Shown in pieces: positions 26,319-35,957 of a stretch of 64,000 nt of DNA. The stretch is from Undibacterium hunanense. GTDB lineage: Bacteria; Pseudomonadota; Gammaproteobacteria; Burkholderiales; Burkholderiaceae_D. Numbering within the stretch: the first letter of the stretch is position 1; each line of letters begins with the position of its first letter. The stretch is taken from the NCBI RefSeq assembly GCF_014284335.1, contig NZ_JACOGF010000004.1, positions 62,001 to 126,000 on the forward strand, written 5' to 3'. The notes below the pieces were generated by a model that had not been told where the DNA came from, did not search any database, and was given only the letters and a program-made list of their open reading frames with translations. Both the position numbers and the translations under genes were made by a program.

Positions 26319-27061
26319 GTGATGTTCAGGCTGTAACCCATGCCACGATGCGTCTGTATGCCTTCGTCACTGCTGTCTGCGGTCTGTGCATTTGCTGCAT
26401 CCGCCGCATCGTGATTGTCAGGACGTGTCTGTCGCAGTTTGGCACGCAGTGATTTGACATGGGCATCAACCGTCCGGTCCAGTGTTTCAGGTGCGTTGAC
26501 CCAGACTATTTCCATCAGTTGCGCCCGTGAAAACAAGTGCCCGGGGCGTTCTATCAGGGTCTTGAGCAACAGGTATTCATAACGGGTCAGGCTCAGGGCA
26601 TGACCGTAATGCAGAATACGCGCTTCATCCGGGCGCAATTCAAAGCGCTTGATCACATTGGTGGCCGTGCCATTGCCTGTCTGCACATTGCCTTGCTGGC
26701 GTCGCAAAATGGCGCGTATGCGGGCCACCACTTCGCGTGGTGAGAATGGCTTGGTCACATAATCATCTGCACCGATTTCCAGTCCGACGATACGGTCGAT
26801 TTCGTCGTTGCGTGCTGTCAGAAAAAGTACCGGCGTATCCGAAAACTGGCGCAACTGCCGGCAGACATCAAAGCCGCTGATATCGGGCAGGCCGATATCC
26901 AGTACGATCAGGGCCGGTGTGATACTGGCTTCACGCAACATGCTCAGCGCTTGCTGCCCCAGACTGACATGGGTAGGCATGAACCCATCCGTGCTTAGTG
27001 CATACGCAAGGTTTTCTGCGATGCTGATTTCATCTTCGATAATCAGTATGGATTTGGACAT
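26315..27061 (-). CDS. creB: response regulator CreB
   Basis: OmpR-type regulator of 248 residues. The receiver domain has the acidic pair near the N-terminus (IIEDE), the phospho-acceptor Asp in LIVLDIGLPD and Lys in VTKPFSPRE; the C-terminal winged helix has TRYEYLLLKTL and RTVDAHVKSLR. A short Asp/Ala-rich insert near the end (NHDAADAANAQTADSSDEG) is unusual. It is first in creB-creC-creD. The cytidine deaminase gene lies 97 bases upstream on the same strand. Confidence 0.93.
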   Translation of the reverse strand: MSKSILIIEDEISIAENLAYALSTDGFMPTHVSLGQQALSMLREASITPALIVLDIGLPDISGFDVCRQLRQFSDTPVLFLTARNDEIDRIVGLEIGADDYVTKPFSPREVVARIRAILRRQQGNVQTGNGTATNVIKRFELRPDEARILHYGHALSLTRYEYLLLKTLIERPGHLFSRAQLMEIVWVNAPETLDRTVDAHVKSLRAKLRQTRPDNHDAADAANAQTADSSDEGIQTHRGMGYSLNIT

Positions 27062-27158
27062 GCGGGCGGGTTAACGCAGAAATGGGGAGAAGAGAAGCAG
27101 ATTGACCAGGGCAGGGCGCGGACTGAGCCAGGCAGCCCAGCCCTGTTTCCGAATCAGC

Positions 27159-27653
<495 letters not shown>

Positions 27654-27787
27654 TCAGTGCTTCTTGAATGGTCATGCTGACAGGCTATTTGCAATGATGA
27701 TTTTCTTTTATCATTGTAATTTTCCGGTTTTTAGTCCATAACGAAGTAAGCAAGATTCCTTTCTGACCTTTACCAGAGGGCAATAAA

Positions 27788-28444
27788 ATGAGTATCAGTA
27801 TTTCTACCCAGGACTTGTACGTCCGCACGTACCAGACCGCGCAAACCAATACACCAAAGACTGCTGACGCCAGTGACGATACTGCGGTTGCCAAAGATGG
27901 TGCAGCAGACAGCACCAAGGTCAGCCTGCAAACTGGCAGCAGCGATACCGTGGTGTATGCAGATCCACGTCTCAACAAGACGGCCGCCCCCGATTTGCAG
28001 GCGCTGCTGGAAGAGTCTGACCGCAAGGCGCAGGAGATCGTCAATCTGATCAAGCCACTGGTTGAGCAGCAAGGGCTGAATTTATCCAAGGTGGTCAGTG
28101 GTGAGCAGAAAATTTCAGCCAGCCCTGAAACCATCAAGGCTGCCCAGACAGCAGTGGCTGATGGTGGTGAATTCAGTGTGCAAAAAACTGCTGAACGCAT
28201 ACTGAGTTTTGCCAAGGCAGCGATTGGTGATGACCCTGCTAAACTGGACAAGATTACTGCGGCAGTGGAGCAGGGTTTCAAGGAAGCTTCAGATATTCTG
28301 GGTGGCAGTTTGCCAGACATCAGCAAGCAAACCCTGGAATCCATACGGACAGAGTTCTCGCGTTGGAAATCCGAAGGCATACCTTCCGGTGATACGGTGA
28401 GTCTGACCAAGCCAGCGACATCAGCGACCCAAAAGGCTGCTTGA
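27788..28444 (+). CDS. DUF5610-like hypothetical protein
   Basis: 218 residues, acidic and Ala/Ser/Thr-rich, without signal peptide or membrane segment. The N-terminal 60 residues look disordered. The C-terminal part has GFKEASDILGGSLPDIS followed by W, which I associate with DUF5610 (recalled, not searched). Function unknown. It is a single-gene unit between the divergent cdd and a terminator. A -35/-10 pair is not obvious, but an inverted repeat (CAATGAT/ATCATTG, 27690-27717) lies upstream. The start is the ATG at 27788. Confidence 0.7.
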   Translation: MSISISTQDLYVRTYQTAQTNTPKTADASDDTAVAKDGAADSTKVSLQTGSSDTVVYADPRLNKTAAPDLQALLEESDRKAQEIVNLIKPLVEQQGLNLSKVVSGEQKISASPETIKAAQTAVADGGEFSVQKTAERILSFAKAAIGDDPAKLDKITAAVEQGFKEASDILGGSLPDISKQTLESIRTEFSRWKSEGIPSGDTVSLTKPATSATQKAA

Positions 28445-28451
28445 TTACATA

Positions 28452-28531
28452 GTAGGGTGCGCCATGCGCACCATATGGATTTATGAATTGTTTGACGAAA
28501 AAATGAGAGCGGTGCGCGCGGCGCACCCTAC
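28452..28531. repeat. GTAGGGTGCGCC inverted-repeat element
   Basis: Two 21-bp arms (28452-28472 and 28511-28531) pair with two mismatches around an A+T-rich centre. Elements of this wording are, from memory, scattered in many proteobacterial intergenic regions. It sits just past the DUF5610-like gene. Confidence 0.75.
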
Positions 28532-28533
28532 AA

Positions 28534-28565
28534 AAAACGCGCATCAGTTTTCTGATGCGCGTTTT
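28534..28565. terminator. bidirectional rho-independent terminator
   Basis: AAAACGCGCATCAG (28534-28547) and CTGATGCGCGTTTT (28552-28565) pair perfectly around TTTT. It serves both the plus-strand DUF5610-like gene and the minus-strand nucleoside operon. Confidence 0.85.
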
Positions 28566-28590
28566 CCATTTGCAGACCTGGTATAAAAAC

Positions 28591-29433
28591 TTACTTCTTC
28601 ACACCCAGCTCACGCAGACGTTCTTGCAGATAGCTACCTGAGGTATGACGCTCGGATAGCACTACGTCAGCACGTGGATGCAGGAACAGTGGCAACGAGA
28701 TACGTGATTTTTTCGCTTCTTCACCGGTAGGGTTCAGTACGCGATGTATCGTCGATGGATAGTAACCACCAGAGGCTTCATCCAGCATATCGCCGATATT
28801 CACGATCAGCATACCGAAATCACAGGGTACATCGTGCCATGCGTCATCCTTGCCCTGTACTTGCAAACCAGCCTGAGTGGCTGCTGGCAACAGGGTCAGC
28901 AGGTTGATGTCACCATGGGCAGCAGCACGCACCGCATCGGGTTCTTCATCCCCGCGCAGAGGCGGGTAATGCAAAACGCGCAGCAGAGTCAGATCGCTGT
29001 CGGTGATCATGTCTGACAAGGGCATGGAATACTTGGCTTTGATATCCGCAGGTGAATGATCTTCTACCCATTGCAGCAACTCTGCCGCCAGCTTGGCACC
29101 ATCGTCATAATACTTGCGTGCCGCATCCGATACTTCAGCCGGGTAACGACCGGTTGGGTAGATATGATAAAACTCTTTCAGATCACGCTTGGTCTGGCCT
29201 TTGGCTGTTTCGGAAATTTTTGGCGAAAAATAGCCATCCATTTTCTCGGCATCAAAGTCATACTTGTTTTTCGCATCGGTCTGGAAAAAGTCATACCATT
29301 CCTTGTAGATGGTTTCCAGTGTGCCTTGCGACAAGGGGTGATTGGTCAGGACACCAAAGCCGGTACGGTGCAGGCTTTCGGTGAATTTTTGCGCGGCATC
29401 TGGTGCGCGATAATCAACTGGTTCGATAAACAT
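28591..29433 (-). CDS. Fe(II)/2-oxoglutarate oxygenase, isopenicillin N synthase family
   Basis: 280-residue oxygenase with a DIOX_N-type N-terminal domain and the 2OG-FeII core. The iron ligands are readable: His and Asp in AAHGDINLLTLL, and His in STIHRVLN; the co-substrate Arg-x-Ser is RIS. The family contains isopenicillin N synthase, plant hormone oxidases and fungal thymine 7-hydroxylase. The gene is 12 bases downstream of a nucleoside hydrolase gene at the end of a nucleoside uptake operon, so oxidation of a released base is the most attractive role (inference). It has a good GGGAG ribosome site before the ATG at 29433. Confidence 0.88.
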   Translation of the reverse strand: MFIEPVDYRAPDAAQKFTESLHRTGFGVLTNHPLSQGTLETIYKEWYDFFQTDAKNKYDFDAEKMDGYFSPKISETAKGQTKRDLKEFYHIYPTGRYPAEVSDAARKYYDDGAKLAAELLQWVEDHSPADIKAKYSMPLSDMITDSDLTLLRVLHYPPLRGDEEPDAVRAAAHGDINLLTLLPAATQAGLQVQGKDDAWHDVPCDFGMLIVNIGDMLDEASGGYYPSTIHRVLNPTGEEAKKSRISLPLFLHPRADVVLSERHTSGSYLQERLRELGVKK

Positions 29434-29445
29434 GATGTTCTCCCC

Positions 29446-30444
29446 TTATTGCGCCAGTGGTGCCTGCAACCAGTTTGACGCCAGGGTTGCATCGATCAAT
29501 TGTTTACAGGCTTCTGCATCGACTTTCATGCAAACGCGTGTTTCTGGTTTGCTGGCTTCCCAACCTGCTTGCGGATACGGGATAGGCAGTTTTGCCATCA
29601 TGGTCTGGCCATTGCCTATGCCTTCTTTGGCGACGCGTACACGGCCAGAGTTGGTTTCGAAAATCTGTGGAGCCACCAGCCAGACAAACGCCAGTACATC
29701 GTGGCCGTAGCAGGCATGACCCAGATCAGGGCGTATGCTTTGGTAGAAGTTGGCATAGAAGTTGACTGCATGTGACAGGGTATCCATCGCCACATGCTTG
29801 TGTTTTTCTGCCAGGGCGGCAAAGAAGGTTGAAGGCAAGACCACGCGATGCGTGACATCCAGACCCACCATGGTCAAATCCCAGCCGGCGGTGAAGACCA
29901 GGTCTGCTGCGTCCGGGTCATTCCAGACATTCGCTTCTGCCACGGGTGAGACATTGCCTGGTTCATCGACGGTACCCGCCATCAGAACAACCTGCTTCAG
30001 CAGTTTTGGCAATTGTGGTTCCATTTTCAGTGCCAGGCCCAGGTTACCTAAAGGGCCAACCGCGACCAGAGTGATTTCACCCGGATGCTGACGTGCCATC
30101 TTGACGATGAATTCAGCCGCGCTTTCCACTTCTGCTTTACCACCGACTTCAATACGGCTGTTCAGGTTACCCAAACCATCAGCACCGTGGATGAAATCTG
30201 GCGGCATGCCAGGCGCTTTGGCGAAAGGTACAGGTACACCTTGTGCGACAGGGATATTGCGGCCAGCAATGCGCGTCAGGTACAGCGCGTTTGTGGTTGC
30301 TTGCTCAACATGGACATTGCCAAAAGTAGTCGTGATACCAACCACGTCGATATCAGGATGGGCCAGGGCGAAATACAAGGCCATTGCATCATCGACGCCT
30401 GGATCCGTATCAAAAATGACTTTATGTTTTGCTGTTGTTGACAT
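29446..30444 (-). CDS. nucleoside hydrolase, IunH family
   Basis: Cleaves the N-glycosidic bond of ribonucleosides to give base and ribose; cytoplasmic; 332 residues. The Ca2+/ribose-binding signature DTDPGVDDAMAL is at residues 12-23, and the second conserved Asp is in GHDVLAFVW. Preference for purine or pyrimidine nucleosides cannot be read. The ATG at 30444 has GGAGAG 8 bases upstream; the in-frame start at 30459 is inferior. A CACAGAG element of about 280 bases now separates this gene from the permease genes, but strand and function suggest one ancestral operon. Confidence 0.92.
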   Translation of the reverse strand: MSTTAKHKVIFDTDPGVDDAMALYFALAHPDIDVVGITTTFGNVHVEQATTNALYLTRIAGRNIPVAQGVPVPFAKAPGMPPDFIHGADGLGNLNSRIEVGGKAEVESAAEFIVKMARQHPGEITLVAVGPLGNLGLALKMEPQLPKLLKQVVLMAGTVDEPGNVSPVAEANVWNDPDAADLVFTAGWDLTMVGLDVTHRVVLPSTFFAALAEKHKHVAMDTLSHAVNFYANFYQSIRPDLGHACYGHDVLAFVWLVAPQIFETNSGRVRVAKEGIGNGQTMMAKLPIPYPQAGWEASKPETRVCMKVDAEACKQLIDATLASNWLQAPLAQ

Positions 30445-30552
30445 GTGTATACTCTCCAAAATTACACCGGCTGGCCATTGGGCAGAACCCAGTCGCGATG
30501 TGAATTGTTGCAGTTGACCCGGTTCAAGGAGGTCGAAATTTTGTTTTAAAAT

Positions 30553-30833
30553 CTTAGACCGAAAAGCTCACCACAGAGGCACGGAGACACAGAGGGGCAC
30601 AGAGAAAGGCGAGTGAGAAGCCGAAGTGTTGGTGTTGTTGTAGGTTGGGCTACGTTTCATCAGCCCAACACTTGGCGTTTCAATAACGTATGCGTTTATC
30701 GCAGATTGAGTGTTGTGCTGGTAAACCGTAGCCAGCGTGGCCCGGCCCAACCTACACACGTACAACCTACATGACTCTTCCGCTTTTCTCTGTGCCCCTC
30801 TGTGTCTCTGTGCCTCGGTGGTGAGAGGTCTTA
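30553..30833. mobile_element. CACAGAG inverted-repeat element, copy 1
   Basis: About 281 bp with terminal inverted repeats of 50-60 bp (30553-30611 and 30781-30833), core CCACAGAGGCACGGAGACAC. A second inverted-repeat element with ends GTAGGTTGGGC (30640-30650) and GCCCAACCTAC (30745-30755) is nested inside. It has no coding capacity. It lies between the permease and nucleoside hydrolase genes of one operon. Confidence 0.8.
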
Positions 30834-30844
30834 TGTTTTTCAAA

Positions 30845-31816
30845 TTAACGTGACTTCACAAACGGCTGGCCTATCGCTTTCGGGGCGACGGATTTTGCCA
30901 TCAAGCCTGCCAGTACGATTACGGTCACGACGTAAGGAATCATTTGTATCAAAGAGCCTGGTACCTTGCCTATGCCAGGGAAGACCACGCCTTCTATCTG
31001 TACCTGCAAGGCAGCAAAGAAGCCGAACATCAGACAGCCCAGGGCTGTGTGTAAAGGCCGCCAGTTACCGAATACCAGTGCCGTCAAGGCCAGGTAGCCA
31101 TTACCGGCTGACATATCGCGCAGGAAGAAGCCGCTTTGCACGATGGACAAATACGCACCAGAGAATGAGCACAGTACGCCAGCGCACAGCATGGCCATGA
31201 AGCGGGTGCGTTCTACATTGATACCGGCCGCATCGGCTGCATGCGGGTTTTCACCGACGGCACGCAGGCGCAGGCCAAAGCTGGTGTGATACAAGACCCA
31301 GTGAACGACAGGGATCAGGGCAAACGCCAGGTAAACCAGGGCGCTATGACCACCAATGAGCTTGGTATATACCCAACCCAGGAAAGGGATGCCGGCAACT
31401 GCTTCAGCGCCAGGAAAAACAATATCAAACAGACGTGCATCACCCAGGTCAGGCGTGCGACCACCTTGCTGGAACAGGTATTGGGCGATAACAAAAGTCA
31501 GGCCGCTGAGGGTAATGTTGATGGCAATACCCGCGACCAGCTGATTACCTTTTTGTGTGATGCTGACAAAGCCTTGCAGCAGGGCGATAGCGACCGAAAT
31601 ACCAATGCCGGCCAGAATCCCCAACCACGGGTTCTTGGTAGCAAAGGCCACAGCCGCAGAGACAAAAGCGGCAGCCAGCATTTTGCCTTCCAGCGCCAGG
31701 TCCACCACGCCGCTGCGTTCTGCAAACAGGCCAGCCATGGCAGCAAACATCAATACCGGCGCATTGCGTATGGTTGATACCAGGATGCTGGAAAATTGAA
31801 AATCATCAAACATCAT
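30845..31816 (-). CDS. nucleoside ABC transporter permease 2
   Basis: Inner-membrane permease of 323 residues of the BPD_transp_2 type found with BMP-family binding proteins (YufQ/NupC-like). About nine hydrophobic segments and the conserved RAVGENPHAADAAGI cytoplasmic loop that contacts the ATPase are visible. It overlaps the preceding permease gene by 4 bases and forms the channel with it. Substrate is a nucleoside by context and family. The start is the ATG at 31816, which overlaps the upstream stop codon; a second ATG follows at 31813. Confidence 0.93.
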   Translation of the reverse strand: MMFDDFQFSSILVSTIRNAPVLMFAAMAGLFAERSGVVDLALEGKMLAAAFVSAAVAFATKNPWLGILAGIGISVAIALLQGFVSITQKGNQLVAGIAINITLSGLTFVIAQYLFQQGGRTPDLGDARLFDIVFPGAEAVAGIPFLGWVYTKLIGGHSALVYLAFALIPVVHWVLYHTSFGLRLRAVGENPHAADAAGINVERTRFMAMLCAGVLCSFSGAYLSIVQSGFFLRDMSAGNGYLALTALVFGNWRPLHTALGCLMFGFFAALQVQIEGVVFPGIGKVPGSLIQMIPYVVTVIVLAGLMAKSVAPKAIGQPFVKSR

Positions 31817-32895
31817 TTTTCCTTACGCTTGAGCAGGGCAGACAGGGCGGGGGCATACAGATTTTCCATGGCACCGCAGAACAGGATAATCAAACCCTGG
31901 ATAAAGATAAACGTCTCTGGCGGGATATTGGCTTTTTCCAGTGACAGATCAAACCCGCCCTGTATCAGCGCACCAAACAAGATTGATGACAGCAAGATAC
32001 CAAGCGGATGCTGACGCCCCATCAGGGCAATCGCGATACCGATAAAACCGGCACCGGCAGGGAAGTTCAGGTTCAGGTAGTGGGTAGAACCCATGACAGA
32101 GTTCACTGCGGCCAGACCTGCCAGCGCACCGGATATCATCATGGTAATAATAATGGTCTTGCTGATCGAGATACCGGCATAATGTGCCGCGTGCTGGTTG
32201 AGGCCAGTAGCGCGCAACTGATAACCCCAGGTGGTGCGCCATACGACCAGGCCATAAATCACCAGTGCCACCAGTGCCAGCACAAAACTGATGTTCAGCG
32301 GTGTTTCACCCAGCACCGGCAAAATGCCATTCAGTTTAGGTAACCAGGCGGCATCGGCAAATACGCGGCTGGCAGTATTTTGCTGACCCGCAGGGATGAG
32401 AAAACTGACGATGACATAATTCATCAAACTGGCAGCGATGAAGTTGAACATGATGGTAGTCACTACCACATGGCTGCCACGTTTGGCTTGCAGATAACCC
32501 GGCAGGAAAGCCCAGGCCGCACCAAAGGCGGCACTGCCCAGCATTGCCAGCGGTATCAGTAACCAGCCCGGCAGGCTGGAATCAAGCGCCAGTACAACCA
32601 GGGTCAGGCCCAGGCCGCCGACGTACATCTGGCCTTCGCTACCGATATTGAACAGGCCGGCCTGCATGGCCACTGATACTGATAAACCGGTGAAGATAAA
32701 GGTGGCTGCATAAAACAGGGTGTAGCCCAGGCCTTCAGGGTTCAGCACCGCTGCATTGATCAAAATACCCAGGCATTCTACCGGGCTTTCGCCCAGCAGA
32801 TAAATCACACCCGCTGCGACCAGTAAGGCAGAGAACAGGTTTAACAGCGGCAGGGCAAATGCGGTGGCCCAGCGTGGGAGGTCGGCTTGATTCAT
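31813..32895 (-). CDS. nucleoside ABC transporter permease 1
   Basis: Inner-membrane permease of 360 residues, YufP/NupB-like. It has about eight to ten hydrophobic segments and the loop RATGLNQHAAHYAGI equivalent to that in permease 2. The two permeases share the family pattern but differ in sequence, so they form a heterodimer. I chose the ATG at 32895; in-frame starts at 32937 and 32955 would add an unlikely polar extension. It lies 92 bases downstream of the ATPase gene. Confidence 0.92.
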   Translation of the reverse strand: MNQADLPRWATAFALPLLNLFSALLVAAGVIYLLGESPVECLGILINAAVLNPEGLGYTLFYAATFIFTGLSVSVAMQAGLFNIGSEGQMYVGGLGLTLVVLALDSSLPGWLLIPLAMLGSAAFGAAWAFLPGYLQAKRGSHVVVTTIMFNFIAASLMNYVIVSFLIPAGQQNTASRVFADAAWLPKLNGILPVLGETPLNISFVLALVALVIYGLVVWRTTWGYQLRATGLNQHAAHYAGISISKTIIITMMISGALAGLAAVNSVMGSTHYLNLNFPAGAGFIGIAIALMGRQHPLGILLSSILFGALIQGGFDLSLEKANIPPETFIFIQGLIILFCGAMENLYAPALSALLKRKEK

Positions 32896-32987
32896 CTTTG
32901 TTTGGTCGCTTGTCTGTGTTCGCTTTGTTTCTTGCATGTGCCAGCTAAGGCGCAATCGAGAGTTTATCGCCTGCTATATTGTTTGCT

Positions 32988-34517
32988 TCAATGTGTATGT
33001 ATGCCACCCATGAGGCAGCCTATCTCGGTTGCATCAAATTCTTCTGCCTTCAATTCACCCGTGATGGCACCGCCAGAAATAACCAGGATGCGGTCAGCCA
33101 GGGCGCGCACTTCTTCCAGTTCTACCGATACCAGCAAGATCGCAATGCCTGCATCGCGCATCGCCAGCAGGCGGGTATGCAGGCTTTCTATCGTACCTAT
33201 ATCAACGCCACGGGTAGGCTGGCCCACCAGCATCAGTTTAGGGTTGGCGGCGATCTCACGTGCCATCACCACTTTTTGCTGGTTACCACCCGACAGCAGG
33301 GCGATGCGCAAATGCGGGTCAGCCGGCCGCACATCAAACTTTGCCAGCAAGTCTGTGCAATTCTTTAATATGCTTTTGTAGTCCAGCAAGCCAAAAGACT
33401 TGCCCAGTTTTTTCTGATAACCCAGAAAACTGTTCATCATCACCGAGAAGTTCTTGATGACGGCATCACGCAAGCGGTCTTCCGGCACATGGGCTATACC
33501 CAGCTCACGGAAGTTTGCAGGCAAGCCATCGGCATCCTTGCGGCCAGCAAAGGGCAAGTCTTTCCCCTGCATTTGCAGCTTGCCACTGGTAGGCAGGCGC
33601 ATACCGCTCAAGATTTCCAGCAATTCGCTCTGCCCATTGCCAGAGACACCGGCAATCGCCACGATTTCACCAGCGCGGATATTGAAACTGACATTCTTCA
33701 ACAGACTGACTTTTTGTGAATTCACCAGATTGAGGTCTTTGACATCCAGTACCGTCTCACCCGGCGCATAGGCAGCACGTGGCAAGTGGGTGACGATGGG
33801 GCGGCCCACCATCATTTCGGCTAACTGTATGGTGGTAGTCTCAGCCGTAGCGACAGAACCGATGACGGTGCCTGCACGCATGACCGTGACCTGGTCTGTG
33901 ATTTCCAGAATTTCTTGCAGCTTGTGGGTGATCAGGATGATGGTCTTACCCTGCTCCTTGAACAGGCGCAGTACTTCAAACAGCGAAGCGGCTTCCTGCA
34001 CCGTCAGGACGGCGGTTGGTTCATCCAGGATCAGGATATTGGCGCTGCGGTAAATCTGTTTGAGAATTTCCACCCTTTGCTGCACACCGACGGACAAGTC
34101 CTGTATCGTCGCCAGCGGATCAACATCCAGCGAATAGCGTTTGCAAATCTCGCGCAGTTTGGCTTCGACTTCATGACGTTGCGGTTTCAGGCGAAATCCA
34201 CCCTCCATGCCCAGCATGACATTGTCGAGTACGGTCATGTTCTCTACCAGCATGAAATGCTGATGCACCATGCCTATGCCGAGCTTGATGGCTTCCTGGC
34301 TGTTGCGGATATGTTGTTCTGCGCCGTTGATGAGCAGCTTGCCACTGTCGGCGCGGTAATAGCCATACAGTATGCTCATCAGCGTGGACTTGCCAGCACC
34401 GTTTTCACCGATCACGCCATGGATGGAACCCGGCGCAATGGAAAAACTCACATCACGATTGGCCTGTACCGCACCAAAACGTTTGGAGATCTGTTGAAAT
34501 TCGACTGCTGGCTGCAT
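32988..34517 (-). CDS. nucleoside ABC transporter ATP-binding protein, double domain
   Basis: 509-residue ATPase with two fused nucleotide-binding domains, the arrangement of YufO/NupA and of sugar transporters such as RbsA. Domain 1 has Walker A GENGAGKST near residue 38 and Walker B ILILDEPTAVL. Domain 2 has a modified Walker A GVSGNGQSEL and signature LSGGNQQKVVMAREI, with LMLVGQPTRGVDIG in the Walker B region, where Gln replaces the catalytic Glu. Such asymmetry is normal for this type. It energises the two permeases. Confidence 0.93.
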   Translation of the reverse strand: MQPAVEFQQISKRFGAVQANRDVSFSIAPGSIHGVIGENGAGKSTLMSILYGYYRADSGKLLINGAEQHIRNSQEAIKLGIGMVHQHFMLVENMTVLDNVMLGMEGGFRLKPQRHEVEAKLREICKRYSLDVDPLATIQDLSVGVQQRVEILKQIYRSANILILDEPTAVLTVQEAASLFEVLRLFKEQGKTIILITHKLQEILEITDQVTVMRAGTVIGSVATAETTTIQLAEMMVGRPIVTHLPRAAYAPGETVLDVKDLNLVNSQKVSLLKNVSFNIRAGEIVAIAGVSGNGQSELLEILSGMRLPTSGKLQMQGKDLPFAGRKDADGLPANFRELGIAHVPEDRLRDAVIKNFSVMMNSFLGYQKKLGKSFGLLDYKSILKNCTDLLAKFDVRPADPHLRIALLSGGNQQKVVMAREIAANPKLMLVGQPTRGVDIGTIESLHTRLLAMRDAGIAILLVSVELEEVRALADRILVISGGAITGELKAEEFDATEIGCLMGGIHTH

Positions 34518-34574
34518 ACTTTAGCGTTTCTTTAAAATACGATGTGCGACAGATGGGGGGCTAAACATCAATCA

Positions 34575-34608
34575 GGGCGCAAAGTATCTGTTAAAAGATA
34601 CTGCGCCC
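34575..34608. promoter_or_regulatory. intercistronic hairpin in the transporter operon
   Basis: GGGCGCAAAGTATCT pairs with AGATACTGCGCCC, leaving a two-base bulge and a short loop. It lies between the binding-protein gene and the ATPase gene without a T-run on either strand. Such hairpins commonly stabilise the binding-protein mRNA relative to the rest of the operon. Confidence 0.55.
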
Positions 34609-34647
34609 CTCATACATTAGCTGTTACCTGCTATCAAGTTGCCTGGA

Positions 34648-35652
34648 TCAGACCGGGCACTTATTGCCTTCACGGAAATCAACCACCTTGATCTTGCCGC
34701 TGATGATGTCCTGCTTGGCGGCGTTCACGCGTTTTTCCATATCGGCGCTGACGACACTGCGGTTATCCTTGTCCAGCGCCCAGTCAACACCACCTTCTTT
34801 CAGACCCTTGTACTGGGTACCGTTTTTCCAGTTACCGTTTTTGAGCTGCATGAAGCTGTCATAGATGGCTTGATCCACGCGCTTGACCATGGAAGTCAGC
34901 ATACTGCCAGGGTGCATATAGTTCTGGTTGGAGTCCACACCAATGCCCAGTTTGCCTTTTTCCTTGACTGCCTGCAAAGTACCCAGGCCACTACCACCGG
35001 CAGCGGCAAAGATCACATCCACACCGCGTTCAAACTGGGCACGCGCCAGTTCGCCACCTTTGGCAGGATCGTTCCATGCGGAAGTGGTAGTGCCTACCAT
35101 GTTTTGTATGACTTCCAGCTTGGCATCCGTTGCCTTGGCACCTTGCGCATAGCCGCAAGAGAAATTGCGTATCAGAGGTATATCCATGCCGCCGACAAAT
35201 CCGACCTTTTTAGTTTTGCTGGCAATGGCTGCTGCCACGCCGACGAGGTAAGAGCCTTCCTGTTCCTTGAACAGAACCGAGCTGACATTGTCACCCGTGG
35301 CAATACCGTCGATGAGGACAAACTTCGTTTTAGGGAATTCTTTGGCAATATTTTGTACGGCCTGTGCCTGACCAAAGCCGATGGCAGCGATCAGGTCCAC
35401 ATTTTTACGGGCCAGATTACGCAAGACCTGTTCAGTCTGGGTGTCGCTGGCAACCTGTACTTCGAGGTAATTGAGTTTGGTTTCTTTCTTGAAGCGCTCA
35501 GCACCTTCGGACGCTGACTGATTGAAGGATTTGTCAAACTTGCCGCCTGCATCATAGATGACTGCAAATTTAAGATCTGCAGCATAAGCGCTGGCAGCAC
35601 CACCGAACGCCATCAGGGTAGCCAGTGACAGGCAGATTTGCTTGAGTTTCAT
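34648..35652 (-). CDS. BMP-family nucleoside-binding protein
   Basis: Periplasmic binding protein of 334 residues in the BMP/PnrA family, which bind purine nucleosides. It has a standard signal peptide (cleavage after AYAAD region, about residue 24) with no lipobox, so it is soluble in the periplasm. AVIYDAGGKFDKSFNQSA near the mature N-terminus is the hallmark nucleoside-binding stretch of this family. It precedes the ATPase and permease genes. About 305 bases separate it from ribokinase upstream, enough for its own promoter. The start at 35652 has AAGGAAA close upstream. Confidence 0.94.
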   Translation of the reverse strand: MKLKQICLSLATLMAFGGAASAYAADLKFAVIYDAGGKFDKSFNQSASEGAERFKKETKLNYLEVQVASDTQTEQVLRNLARKNVDLIAAIGFGQAQAVQNIAKEFPKTKFVLIDGIATGDNVSSVLFKEQEGSYLVGVAAAIASKTKKVGFVGGMDIPLIRNFSCGYAQGAKATDAKLEVIQNMVGTTTSAWNDPAKGGELARAQFERGVDVIFAAAGGSGLGTLQAVKEKGKLGIGVDSNQNYMHPGSMLTSMVKRVDQAIYDSFMQLKNGNWKNGTQYKGLKEGGVDWALDKDNRSVVSADMEKRVNAAKQDIISGKIKVVDFREGNKCPV

Positions 35653-35957
35653 GAAATTTCCTTATTCAGATGTCATAGTGCCGACGCGCTTGAAGCCATG
35701 CGCATACAGTACCCAAATTAAAAACCATGTTCTGCTGCCGCCGGGCTGGCCACTCTTGCTATGGAGCCAGCCTGGAAAGCCAGTGCAAGCCTAACATGGT
35801 GCAGACATTTCGTTTCAGCCACGAGGGCAAAATTGTATCAAAAACAGTGTTCGGGCTGGCAGCCGGGCTTCAATCGGGCACTAACAGGGAATGAACCAAG
35901 TGCTATTTACTGCTTGTGCCCACTTTTGGTGCCAAATTTTGTATCTACTTCAGGCAT
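35653..35957. other. gap between ribokinase and binding-protein genes
   Basis: 305 bases with no credible gene. Minus-strand reading shows TTGATACAATTTTG-like A+T-rich tracts that could be a promoter for the transporter genes, but no pair of consensus boxes stands out. No purine-riboswitch pattern was recognised. Confidence 0.4.
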
